Assembly: GCF_900128425.1 (NCBI RefSeq)
Contig: NZ_LT635782.1
Coordinates: forward strand, 281,431-345,430
Direction of reading: 5' to 3'
DNA length: 64,000 nt
DNA from: Anaerococcus urinomassiliensis
GTDB taxonomy: Bacteria > Bacillota > Clostridia > Tissierellales > Peptoniphilaceae
Positions 27,484-35,521 of this stretch are shown here, one piece after another. The position numbers were made by a program, and so were the translations under genes. How positions within the stretch are numbered: the first letter of the stretch is position 1; each line of letters opens with the position of its first letter. Under the pieces are notes generated by a model that saw only the letters and a list, made by a program, of their open reading frames with translations, was not told the DNA's origin and searched no databases.

Positions 27484-29163
27484 ATGGCTTTTAATTTACC
27501 AAAAGATTTAGAAGAATTTAGGACATATGTCAGAGACTTTGCCGAGAAAAAAGTTAAACCTATTGCATTTCAATTAGATCAACAAAAAGAGTTTCCAAAA
27601 GAAATAGTAAAAGAAATGGGAGAAATGGGATTATTAAGCATTCCATTTCCTGAAGAATACGGTGGAGCAGGACTTACAAACAAACACTATGCTATCGCTG
27701 TAGAAGAACTATCTCGCGTTGACGGTGGTGTTGGTGTTATTTGTTCGGCACATACTTCACTAGGAACATGGGGACTTAATGAATTTGGTACAGAAGAACA
27801 AAAACAAAAATACTTAAGACCACTTTGTGATGGAACACAAATTGGTGGATTTGGTCTTACTGAAGATAATGCTGGTTCAGACTCTGCAGGAACTGAAACA
27901 ACAGCTGTAGATAAGGGAGACTACTACCTATTAAATGGCAAGAAAATTTATATAACAAATGCTCCAGAAGCACAAACATATCTAGTAACAGCAGTTACAG
28001 AACCTGGCAAGGGCAACCATGGTATATCAATGTTTATCGTGGATAAGGATTTCGAAGGTTTCACATTCTCAGAACCATACGACAAACTTGGTATTAGATC
28101 ATCAGTTACAGCAGAACTTCACTTTAAAGATGTAAAAGTTCCAAAAGAAAACCTACTTGGAGAACTGGGCAAAGGATTCAAGTATGCAATGATGATTCTA
28201 GACGGCGGTAGAATTGGTATAGCTTCACAAGCCCTAGGTATAGCACAAGGTGCTTATGAATCAGCTCGTGAATATCAACTTCAAAGAGAACAATTTGGTA
28301 AAGCTATAGCTTACTTCCAAGCCAACCAATTCAAACTTGCTGATATGGCTACACAACTAAAAGCAGCTAGACTTCTAGTTTATGATGCAGCTGACAAGAA
28401 AGACAATCACGTTAAGGGTTATGGTAAAGATGCTGCTATGGCAAAACTATACGCATCTGATCTTGCAAACAAACTTTCAAGTGAAGCCCTACAAATGTAC
28501 GGTGGATCTGGTTTCATCAAGGGTGTAGATGTAGAACGTCACTATAGAGACTCTAAGATTACTCAAATCTACGAAGGTACAAACGAAATCATGAGAGTGG
28601 TTATAGCAGGATATCTACTACCAAAACCAAATAAAGAAAAAACTGACCAGCCAAAACAAAAGAAATCAGTAGTTGGAGATAGAAAAAAACAAATCTTCAA
28701 GGGTGATGTAAAAGAATCTGTTAATAAGTTTGTTGAGGCTCTAAAAGCTGATGGATACACATTTGATAATCACAGAGCTGAAGCAGATACAGAATTTGAA
28801 GAATCTGACAGACTAGTAGTTGCTGGTATGGGTATTGGTGAAGAACAAAACTTAAATCTAGTAAAAGATTTGGCAAAAGCAGCTGATGCATCAGTTGGAG
28901 CAAGCCGTCCAGTATCCGAAGTTAAACACTACTTGCCACTTGATAGATATGTTGGACTTTCTGGTCAAAAATGGGCAGGAGACCTATATATCGGAGTAGG
29001 TGTAAGTGGAGCAGTTCAACACTTACTAGGAATCAAAGATGTTAAGACAATCTGTGTTATCAACAATGACGAAGCTGCACCATTCTTCGAAAATTGTGAC
29101 TATGGTATAGTAGGAGACTTCCACGAAGTACTGCCACTACTAATCGAAGAAATCAACGGCTAA
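27484..29163 (+). CDS. Acyl-CoA dehydrogenase fused to an ETF-alpha FAD-binding domain
   Basis: 559 residues. The start at ATG 27484 follows AAGGAGAG. Residues 1-385 form a complete acyl-CoA dehydrogenase: FGLTEDNAGSDSAGT, FAD-contacting REQFGKAI, LQMYGGSGF and catalytic Glu364 in IYEGTNEIMR. After a charged linker (about 386-438), residues 440-559 match the C-terminal FAD domain of ETF alpha: VGASRPVSE, RYVGLSGQ, DLYIGVGVSGAVQHLLG, INNDEAAPFF and DYGIVGDFHEVLP. The ETF-alpha N-terminal domain and ETF beta are absent and no etf genes lie nearby. It probably carries a second FAD for intramolecular electron transfer (inferred). Confidence 0.88.
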   Translation: MAFNLPKDLEEFRTYVRDFAEKKVKPIAFQLDQQKEFPKEIVKEMGEMGLLSIPFPEEYGGAGLTNKHYAIAVEELSRVDGGVGVICSAHTSLGTWGLNEFGTEEQKQKYLRPLCDGTQIGGFGLTEDNAGSDSAGTETTAVDKGDYYLLNGKKIYITNAPEAQTYLVTAVTEPGKGNHGISMFIVDKDFEGFTFSEPYDKLGIRSSVTAELHFKDVKVPKENLLGELGKGFKYAMMILDGGRIGIASQALGIAQGAYESAREYQLQREQFGKAIAYFQANQFKLADMATQLKAARLLVYDAADKKDNHVKGYGKDAAMAKLYASDLANKLSSEALQMYGGSGFIKGVDVERHYRDSKITQIYEGTNEIMRVVIAGYLLPKPNKEKTDQPKQKKSVVGDRKKQIFKGDVKESVNKFVEALKADGYTFDNHRAEADTEFEESDRLVVAGMGIGEEQNLNLVKDLAKAADASVGASRPVSEVKHYLPLDRYVGLSGQKWAGDLYIGVGVSGAVQHLLGIKDVKTICVINNDEAAPFFENCDYGIVGDFHEVLPLLIEEING

Positions 29164-29173
29164 TAAGAAATAA

Positions 29174-29204
29174 TTGAGTCCGCAAATGCAGGCTCTTTTT
29201 TTGT
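29174..29204 (+). terminator. Terminator after the acyl-CoA dehydrogenase gene
   Basis: GAGTCCGC AAAT GCAGGCTC (one mismatch) followed by TTTTTTT. Confidence 0.7.
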
Positions 29205-29231
29205 GGTAAAATATGGATAAGAGGTGATATT

Positions 29232-31052
29232 ATGCGAGAATTTATTAAAATAAGAACTACAAACTTTGATCTCGCCCTAGGCGATGTAAATAAAAACAAA
29301 GAAACTATAAAAGACTTGGTGAAAAAAGCAAATGAAGATGGTGTAAATATTTTATCCCTTCCAGAGTTATCTCTAACAGGAGCAAGTCTTTATGATGGAT
29401 ATTGGGATTTAGCAGAAATATGCGAAGATGCCATTATGGACTTGATAGAATTTTCTAAAAACTATAAGGTTCTATTTTCTGTTGGTTTTCCCTTTAAATA
29501 CAATAGAAAAATTTATAATGCAATAGGACTTATTATAAATGGAAGTCTAACAGGCCTTACGACAAAGAAAAATTTAAGTACCATTGAAAAAAATGTTTTT
29601 TCAACTGATCTGCCAGATCATGATTTTTTAAACGCCTTTGATAGCTGGCCAAATATAAACATAGATTATAGTACAATAGATGGACTGGCAATTGATGTAA
29701 CAATTGGAGAAGACGAAGAAATGATTATTCCTCGTAGTTTAGAGTATAAAGCAAAGCTAGGAGAAAGACATGAGATTATCCTACACCCTTGTGCCAATCC
29801 CAAATTTGCTCTTAATGAAGAAGATATAATAAATAGAGTTAAATTCTTATCCAAGGATGTGACCTATGTTCTTACATCTTCTGGCATGGGCGAATCTAGC
29901 ACAGATTTTGTCTATGGCGGTCTAAATATTATAGCAAATGATGGAAAAGTATTTACTCATACATCAAATGCTCCTATTGATTATATTGGCAAATATTATA
30001 TAAATGTTGACGAAGATAGTCTATTTCCGACAAAATTTACAAAAGAAGTAAATAAATGTGAGAAATTCCCTTATCTACCAGACTATGAAAAATCTGAAGC
30101 TTACGTCAATGATGTTTTAGACATCGGAGCAACAGGATTAATAACTCGAATGAAGCATATAGGCATAAAAGATGTATTTTTGGGAGTATCTGGTGGTCTT
30201 GACTCAACTATGGTCCTTTTAACATTGGTACATGCCTATAAGAAAGAAGGATGGGACTTATCAAATATTCACGCCTACACAATGCCAGCCTTTGGTACTA
30301 GCGATAGGACTAAGTCAAATGCCTACAAGCTTTGCCAAGCCTTGGGCTTGGAATTAGAAGAGATTAATATTTCCGAAGCTGTAAGTATTCACCTTAGAAA
30401 TATAGGTCACGATGGAAAAACTAGCGATATAGCATACGAAAATGCCCAAGCAAGAGAACGCACCCAAGTCCTCTTTGACCTTGCTAATATGGGCAATGGC
30501 ATAGTCATAGGTACTGGTGATTTGTCAGAAAATATGCAGGGATTTGCGACCTATAATGGCGATCATATGAGCAATTACTCACCAAATGCTACACTAATGA
30601 AAACTGAAATAAGATATATTGTAGGAGCAGTTGCAGAAAAAACTGACAATATCAAATTAAAAGATGTTTTGACAGATATATTAGACACTCCAATTTCGCC
30701 AGAATTAGTAAATGAAAATTCAGAAGAAATTAGCCAAAAAACTGAAGATATCATAGGACCATATGAACTTATTGATTTCCTTATCTACCACCATATGACT
30801 AAACATACAAGGCCAAGTGAAATCCTAGAAGATGCCTATAGCGCCTTTGAGGACACATATGACAAAGAAACCATTAGAAAATGGCTAATATCATATTACA
30901 AGAGATTCACATCTAGCCAATTTAAAAGGTCAGCTTCTGTGGATGGCCCAAATATAACAGGTAGATCCTTTAGCCCGAGAGCTGGATTTAAAATACCATC
31001 AGATATGGCATATGCTGCATACATTGAGGAATTAGATGAAAAAGAAAAATAA
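29232..31052 (+). CDS. nadE: NAD+ synthase, glutamine-type architecture with degenerate glutaminase site
   Basis: 606 residues. The N-terminal nitrilase-like domain (1-270) keeps Glu in LPELSLTG and Lys in TKKNLST. Where glutaminase domains have the nucleophile in ICEDLW, this one reads VTIGEDEE (156-163), with no cysteine. The C-terminal synthetase domain has the ATP loop GVSGGLDST (318-326), SDRTKSNAYKLCQALG, and TGDLSE with NYSPNATLMKTE. It amidates nicotinate adenine dinucleotide to NAD+. Ammonia rather than glutamine may be the nitrogen donor (inferred). A GAGGTGAT ribosome binding site precedes the ATG; the phosphoesterase gene overlaps its end by 17 bases. Confidence 0.88.
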   Translation: MREFIKIRTTNFDLALGDVNKNKETIKDLVKKANEDGVNILSLPELSLTGASLYDGYWDLAEICEDAIMDLIEFSKNYKVLFSVGFPFKYNRKIYNAIGLIINGSLTGLTTKKNLSTIEKNVFSTDLPDHDFLNAFDSWPNINIDYSTIDGLAIDVTIGEDEEMIIPRSLEYKAKLGERHEIILHPCANPKFALNEEDIINRVKFLSKDVTYVLTSSGMGESSTDFVYGGLNIIANDGKVFTHTSNAPIDYIGKYYINVDEDSLFPTKFTKEVNKCEKFPYLPDYEKSEAYVNDVLDIGATGLITRMKHIGIKDVFLGVSGGLDSTMVLLTLVHAYKKEGWDLSNIHAYTMPAFGTSDRTKSNAYKLCQALGLELEEINISEAVSIHLRNIGHDGKTSDIAYENAQARERTQVLFDLANMGNGIVIGTGDLSENMQGFATYNGDHMSNYSPNATLMKTEIRYIVGAVAEKTDNIKLKDVLTDILDTPISPELVNENSEEISQKTEDIIGPYELIDFLIYHHMTKHTRPSEILEDAYSAFEDTYDKETIRKWLISYYKRFTSSQFKRSASVDGPNITGRSFSPRAGFKIPSDMAYAAYIEELDEKEK

Positions 31053-31836
31053 AATTATTACAGGCCTTGCACTAGCAGGGCTTTGCTTAGCCTTATATGT
31101 TGATAGACAATGTTTTGTTGCAAAAGAAGAAAAAGTTATACTAAAATCAGAAAAAATAAAAAATCACATAAAGATAACCCAGATAACAGATTTTCATTCA
31201 AATGCCATCAAAAACCTTGACGAAGTCATAGGGAATATAAAAAAGTTCAGTCCAGACCTTGTCATCTTGACAGGTGACATCATAGACTATGGAACTGATA
31301 AGAAAATTGAAAGATCTGTATATTTTTTAGAAAAACTAATGTCCTTAAACATAAAAACCTACTATATCACAGGTAACCACGAAGAAGCTGGACCAAATCT
31401 TGACAAATTCTTAAGTGAAATTGAAAGACTTGGCATCACATACCTTAAAAATGAGGGAGAGAGATTAAATATAAATGGCAACAAAGTTTATGTTTACGGT
31501 ACAAGTATGTTTGATTTTTCATATGAAAATTACAGGAAAGATGATGAAAGCATAAACATCATACTTAGCCATTTTTCCAAAAATGTAAGAGATAACTACC
31601 AAGGTAGTGAAGACTTCATATTCTCAGGCCACACTCACGGAGGACAGGTCAGACTACCTATAGTAGGTGGACTAGTAGCACCAGGGGAAGGATTTTTCCC
31701 AGAATATGATAAGGGAGCCTTTAAATTCAATAATTCAATAATATATATAGATAGTGGCCTAGGAAACACCTTCCTACCCCTACGCTTCATGGACCAAATA
31801 CAGTATAGTAATATAGTACTAGCACCAGTAGTTTAG
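31036..31836 (+). CDS. Membrane-anchored metallophosphoesterase (YkuE-like)
   Basis: 266 residues. An N-terminal basic patch and hydrophobic helix (about 6-22) act as signal anchor. The calcineurin-like metal motifs follow in order: ITDFHS (about 50-55), LTGDIID (about 80-86), ITGNHEE (about 113-119), ILSHF (about 175-179) and SGHTHGGQ (about 198-205). YkuE-like enzymes act at the outer membrane face or wall; the substrate is unknown. It starts inside the nadE 3' end behind GAGGAAT. Its last four codons and stop (31822-31836) are also the 5' end of the tRNA-Arg gene. Confidence 0.88.
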   Translation: MKKKNKIITGLALAGLCLALYVDRQCFVAKEEKVILKSEKIKNHIKITQITDFHSNAIKNLDEVIGNIKKFSPDLVILTGDIIDYGTDKKIERSVYFLEKLMSLNIKTYYITGNHEEAGPNLDKFLSEIERLGITYLKNEGERLNINGNKVYVYGTSMFDFSYENYRKDDESINIILSHFSKNVRDNYQGSEDFIFSGHTHGGQVRLPIVGGLVAPGEGFFPEYDKGAFKFNNSIIYIDSGLGNTFLPLRFMDQIQYSNIVLAPVV

Positions 31837-31895
31837 TGGTAAAACAAAGGTGTCCGAAGCCTAAGATGGGAGTTCGATTCTCTCCTGGTGTGCCA
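31822..31895 (+). tRNA. tRNA-Arg (anticodon CCG), overlapping the upstream CDS
   Basis: 74 bases with CCA encoded. Acceptor GCACCAG/CTGGTGT (G1-U72), discriminator G, D-arm GTTT/AAAC, anticodon loop GTCCGAA (CCG), T-arm GGGAG-TTCGATT-CTCTC. The anticodon stem has one A-A mismatch at 27-43 and position 32 is G, both unusual. Acceptor and G73 fit arginine identity, while the D-arm looks glycine-like. It could be a functional reader of rare CGG codons or a decaying tRNA. Confidence 0.75.
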
Positions 31896-31898
31896 TAA

Positions 31899-32125
31899 TG
31901 ACCTATCACCATTTACGAAGTAAATGGATTGAAGGTCAGATGTCGCGGTGTTTCAAAGTTGATTTATCAACTTTGTCAACAAGCCGACCTAAAGCCTGCC
32001 CAGCTTCCTGTGAGGGTCCGCGCCCAAAAGGCACGGAATAACCACAGGAGTAAAGCGACGAGGACCAAAACATTAGTATTGTAAATAACTGGGCCTACTT
32101 AAACCAAGGAATAGGAGCTTTAAAT
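31899..32125 (+). ncRNA. Structured non-coding RNA candidate with pseudoknot
   Basis: A GC-rich island in an AT-rich genome with many exact helices. 31899-31904/31933-31938 encloses hairpin 31909-31916/31920-31927. GTCG/CGAC (31942/31985) encloses hairpin 31954-31962/31967-31975. AAAGC/GCTTT (31991/32117) and GCCCAG/CTGGGC (31998/32089) close a domain with CCTGTG/CACAGG (32007/32043), hairpin CCGcGCC/GGCaCGG (32018/32030), and GGTCC/GGACC (32015/32062), which crosses the CCTGTG helix as a pseudoknot. Unpaired purine-rich motifs (GGAGTAAAGCGACG) look conserved. No coding frame fits. It is not RNase P, tmRNA, SRP or 6S RNA by signature. raiA-type RNA is a candidate identity; this is unverified. 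Confidence 0.65.
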
Positions 32126-32164
32126 AAAATACTAGTTGATAAAGCATTGGATGTGTAATAGAGA

Positions 32165-32623
32165 ATGAAAAATAAATACAATAAGATGATTGTCATGATT
32201 TTGATAGGTATCGTGGTTGTTAGTGCTGGATATATGATTATGAAAATGAAATATGAAAAGACGAATGATATTTCTGAGATTCAATCAATCGTTAATGGAT
32301 ATGAATTAGAATATAGAAGCAAAAGAGCTTTTGGAAATGATAGATTTGACATTTATTCATTTTCTTTAAAAGAAAATGATATTGAGAAAGAATTCAAGCC
32401 TTATAATGAATATATAGAAAAAACATATACGACAAATTTTAAAAGTCTGATTATTACGATAGCTAATGATGATAGCTCGTTAAAAAAAATAGATTCCGCT
32501 ATTGAGAAAATCATGCGAGAAAATGATAAAAGTTATAAGTATATAAGTGTAGATGGGACACAAAAATTGTATATATACAGTAAAGAGTTAAATAAGGGAT
32601 ATTGTTTAATTTTGACAATTTAA
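32165..32623 (+). CDS. Small single-pass membrane protein of unknown function
   Basis: 152 residues. I do not recognise the family. One hydrophobic helix near residues 9-27 (MIVMILIGIVVVSAGYMIM) is followed by a soluble, mixed alpha/beta, externally oriented domain. Features include EYRSKRAFGNDRFDIYSFSL, a second-half KKIDSAIEKIMREN helix, and the strand-like end GYCLILTI. The ribosome binding site is weak (TAGAGA). It follows the structured RNA, with its own terminator downstream, and no other partner gene is evident. Confidence 0.6.
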   Translation: MKNKYNKMIVMILIGIVVVSAGYMIMKMKYEKTNDISEIQSIVNGYELEYRSKRAFGNDRFDIYSFSLKENDIEKEFKPYNEYIEKTYTTNFKSLIITIANDDSSLKKIDSAIEKIMRENDKSYKYISVDGTQKLYIYSKELNKGYCLILTI

Positions 32624-32636
32624 TCAAGTATATTTA

Positions 32637-32669
32637 GGAGCGATTAAGAATTAATCTTAGTCGCTTCTT
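32637..32669 (+). terminator. Terminator after the small membrane protein gene
   Basis: AGCGATTAAGA pairs with TCTTAGTCGCT (one G-T pair), followed by TCTTTAATT. The next 200 bases before the RmlD-like gene are AT-rich with no element I can name. Confidence 0.75.
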
Positions 32670-32868
32670 TAATTATGTATTATAACGTAAAATATAAAGA
32701 AATGAGTTATCCAAATTGTCAATAATTAATTCTGCCTTCATCACTTTTGCCAAGCATAATAATATACTAATTTGCTAATTTATTTCTTTTCCCCTAAAAG
32801 AGAGGTAAAATTATTTTAAATACAGTTTTTAGAAAAAGTTACAATAATATTAAGAATAAGGAGTTAAT

Positions 32869-33729
32869 ATGAGAATAGCAAGAGAAAAAATTTGGATAAC
32901 TGGGTCTTCTGGAAGACTTGGTACATCCATGCTAAGACTGTTGGATCCTTTGGATTCAGAAATTATAGCTACCGACAAGCATGAAGTTGATATTACAAAC
33001 CAAGATGAGGTTAGGAAGTTTGTAAGCCGTATTAGACCTAACGTTATTATCAATTGTTCTGGTATGTCAAATAGGGATAAGTGTGAAGCTGATCCAGATG
33101 GAGCATTTTTATTAAATTCTATTGGTGCCAGAAATGTTGCCATTGCTTCAAATACATTTATGGCAAAATTGGTGCAACTATCTACAGCTGATGTTTTTGA
33201 TGGCACAAGCTTTAAATCATACAAAGAATTTGATAAGCCAAATCCAAAAAACATTTATGGCAAAAGCAAGTTTGAGGGAGAAAATTATGTTAGGGAATTT
33301 TCTAATTACCATTTTATCATTAGGGTAAGTAGGCTATATTCTCGTGAAAACCAATTTGTAGAAAATATCTTAAAACAGGCTGATAGCGGAAAAGTAGAGG
33401 TTGCAAAAGACTTGTATATGTCGCCTACTCCAGCTTTTGAGCTGGCTAATTTCTTAATTCCTTTGATAGAGACAAATTCTTTTGGCACTTATCATGCTTC
33501 TTCGGAAGGTTATACATCTATGTCTGAATTTGCCAAAGAAATCATAGATTATTGCGGGAAAGATGCTAAGATAATAGAAACAGATGACAATCCTAGTATG
33601 CTTGCAAGACCAGGATTTTATGCTTTAGAAGATTATATACTAAAAATCACTGATGGATACAAGATTCCACATTGGAAGGACACACTTCATCATTATATAG
33701 ATAGGGAGGGATTGAATGAAAAAAAATAG
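32869..33729 (+). CDS. RmlD-like NAD(P)-dependent sugar nucleotide reductase (extended SDR)
   Basis: 286 residues. The Rossmann motif ITGSSGRLGTSML (about 10-22) is followed by DITNQDEVRKFVSRIRPNVIINCS, STADVFDGTS and catalytic YGKSK (about 128-132), then PTPAFELANFL. This order matches dTDP-4-dehydrorhamnose reductase. No rmlABC genes are nearby, so the exact substrate is open, and SpsK-like or epimerase-like roles remain possible. An AAGGAG ribosome binding site precedes the ATG. It overlaps the symporter gene by 14 bases. Confidence 0.8.
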   Translation: MRIAREKIWITGSSGRLGTSMLRLLDPLDSEIIATDKHEVDITNQDEVRKFVSRIRPNVIINCSGMSNRDKCEADPDGAFLLNSIGARNVAIASNTFMAKLVQLSTADVFDGTSFKSYKEFDKPNPKNIYGKSKFEGENYVREFSNYHFIIRVSRLYSRENQFVENILKQADSGKVEVAKDLYMSPTPAFELANFLIPLIETNSFGTYHASSEGYTSMSEFAKEIIDYCGKDAKIIETDDNPSMLARPGFYALEDYILKITDGYKIPHWKDTLHHYIDREGLNEKK

Positions 33730-34975
33730 AAGAGATATTTCCCAATCAAAAAAGATTTTTATCGCTCTTATAGCTGGTTTGATTTTTGGAATTGTAATGC
33801 ATAGTTTTGTTCCAGATTCACACTTTAAAAATGAAATTTTGATAGAGGGTGTATTTTATACTATTGGCCAACTTTTCATAAGATTAATGCAAATGCTGGT
33901 TGTACCACTAGTATTTTTCTCCATAGCAGATGGATGTAGAAACCTAGGGGATACAGAAACTTTGGGTAAGGTTGGTGTGCGAATTGTAATTTTTTATATG
34001 TTCACAACAGCTCTAGCGATTATGATTGCTCTCGGTCTTTCAAGTATTATAGGACCAGGCAAGGGCATGAATATGCAAATCGGCCAGCAATCATATGAAG
34101 TTGCCAAAGCAGATATATCACTTAAAGATACCATTCTTGATTTCATTCCAACAAATCCAATAGGAGCTCTTGCAGAAGGTAATATGATCCAAATCATAAT
34201 ATTTGCAGTGCTCGTAGGACTATTGATTGCATCTATGGAAGATAGGTTAGTTTCTCTTGGTAATATAGTTACCGAGATGAATGATCTTATGATGGGTATG
34301 ACTGCTTGGGTTATGAAGCTTGCACCAGTGGGTGTGTTTTTCCTAATATCTAGAACATTTTCTACTCTGGGATTTGATGCGATTTTATCAATGCTTAGCT
34401 ACATGGGATCTGTACTAGGATCACTAGTAGTCCAATTATTTATTGTATACATGGTATTACTAGCAGGATTTGTAAGGGTAAATCCATTTAAGTTTATAAA
34501 AAAATATGCACCTGTTATGACATTTGGATTTTCAACAGCATCATCTTCAGCTACTGTTCCATTAAATATTCAAACCCTAGAAGATATGGGTGTTGATAGG
34601 AAGATATCATCATTTACAATTCCTCTTGGAGCAACAGTAAATATGGATGGTACAGCTATCATGCAAGGAGTTGCAGTAATATTTATAGCCAACGCTTATG
34701 GCATCACTCTTAGCTCGACAGATTTCCTAACAGTAATACTTACAGCAACTATCGCATCAGTTGGTACAGCTGGTATACCATCAGTTGGTCTAGTTACACT
34801 ATCAATGGTTCTTGAATCTGTAGGACTTCCAGTAGAAGGTATTGCAATTATCATGGGTATTGATAGAATCCTTGACATGGCAAGAACGACAATAAACTTA
34901 TCTGGTGATGCTACAGGAACAATCATTGTAGCTAACTCAGTTGGTGCCTTTGATAAGGAAAAATTTAATAGCTAA
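33716..34975 (+). CDS. Dicarboxylate/amino acid:cation symporter (DAACS family)
   Basis: 419 residues with eight membrane helices and two re-entrant loops. HP1 carries the serine-rich SSSATVPLN; TM7 has the NMDGTA cation motif (VNMDGTAIMQG); HP2 has SVGTAGIPSVG; TM8 has MGIDRILDMARTTINLSGD, with the Asp and Arg that select amino acid or dicarboxylate. It imports glutamate/aspartate or C4-dicarboxylates with Na+ or H+. A GGGAGG ribosome binding site lies inside the preceding gene. Confidence 0.93.
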   Translation: MKKNRRDISQSKKIFIALIAGLIFGIVMHSFVPDSHFKNEILIEGVFYTIGQLFIRLMQMLVVPLVFFSIADGCRNLGDTETLGKVGVRIVIFYMFTTALAIMIALGLSSIIGPGKGMNMQIGQQSYEVAKADISLKDTILDFIPTNPIGALAEGNMIQIIIFAVLVGLLIASMEDRLVSLGNIVTEMNDLMMGMTAWVMKLAPVGVFFLISRTFSTLGFDAILSMLSYMGSVLGSLVVQLFIVYMVLLAGFVRVNPFKFIKKYAPVMTFGFSTASSSATVPLNIQTLEDMGVDRKISSFTIPLGATVNMDGTAIMQGVAVIFIANAYGITLSSTDFLTVILTATIASVGTAGIPSVGLVTLSMVLESVGLPVEGIAIIMGIDRILDMARTTINLSGDATGTIIVANSVGAFDKEKFNS

Positions 34976-34981
34976 AAAAAT

Positions 34982-35017
34982 ACTGGTAAAAGATTTTATC
35001 TCTTACCAGCATTATTT
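34982..35017. terminator. Bidirectional terminator between symporter and zur
   Basis: CTGGTAA pairs with TTACCAG across a 13-base loop, with AT-rich tracts on both sides. It serves the two convergent genes. Confidence 0.65.
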
Positions 35018-35422
35018 TTTCTGACACTCTGGACATACTCCAGTAAATTCAAAATTGTGACCATTGATTACAAAGCCAGTTTCTTTTTCTATTTCTTCTT
35101 CTAGTTTGTAGACAGGGCAATTTTCTATGGTGAATTTTTTGTGGCATATGTTACAAGTTATGAAATGCTTGTGGTGGTTGTCGTTTATTTGATAGTAGCT
35201 TATACCATCAAGATTTGTAGTCTTTAGTAGGACGGACTTTTCTTCTAATATATTTAGATTTCTATAAATAGTCGATAGGTCCATATCATAATCTTTCTTT
35301 AGCTTATCAAAAAGTTCTTCTGCAGATATTGGATTATCGCAAAATTTCAAATTTTCTAAAATCAGTTTTCTGTATTTTGTTACCTTCAGGTTCTTGTCTT
35401 TTAAGAGTTCATTAATATTCAT
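35012..35422 (-). CDS. zur: Fur-family zinc uptake regulator
   Basis: About 136 residues from the ATG at 35422, chosen for its GGAGGTAATT ribosome binding site. The winged helix (1-80) has ISAEELFDKLKK and LSTIYRNLNIL as recognition helix. The dimer domain has HHKHFITC for regulatory metal, plus a four-cysteine structural zinc site, CNIC (about 93-96) and CPEC (about 130-133). Its place divergent from znuACB with a shared palindromic operator makes Zur the best call. It represses zinc uptake when zinc is plentiful, probably including its own gene. Confidence 0.88.
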   Translation of the reverse strand: MNINELLKDKNLKVTKYRKLILENLKFCDNPISAEELFDKLKKDYDMDLSTIYRNLNILEEKSVLLKTTNLDGISYYQINDNHHKHFITCNICHKKFTIENCPVYKLEEEIEKETGFVINGHNFEFTGVCPECQKK

Positions 35423-35454
35423 AATTACCTCCATTAATATTATTATACAATTAT

Positions 35455-35482
35455 TTGACATATAAATAAATTGTTATATAAT
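35455..35482 (+). promoter_or_regulatory. Promoter of znuACB
   Basis: TTGACA (35455-35460), a 16-base spacer, and TATAAT (35477-35482). A minus-strand TATAAT near 35441-35446 probably serves zur. Confidence 0.75.
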
Positions 35483-35488
35483 ACTTGT

Positions 35489-35503
35489 TGCAAATGATTT
35501 GCA
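35489..35503. promoter_or_regulatory. Zur operator (7-1-7 palindrome)
   Basis: TGCAAATGATTTGCA is a perfect 7-1-7 inverted repeat, the geometry of Fur-family boxes. It begins 6 bases after the znu -10 box and so covers the transcription start. Binding here would block znuA transcription and possibly zur. Confidence 0.8.
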
Positions 35504-35521
35504 TTATGAATGGAGGAGAAT

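Noticed and set aside
31822..31895. tRNA-Gly reading of this tRNA
   Set aside because: The D-arm is glycine-like, but a TCC anticodon would need T33 plus TCC, which the loop GTCCGAA does not offer; acceptor and G73 fit arginine.
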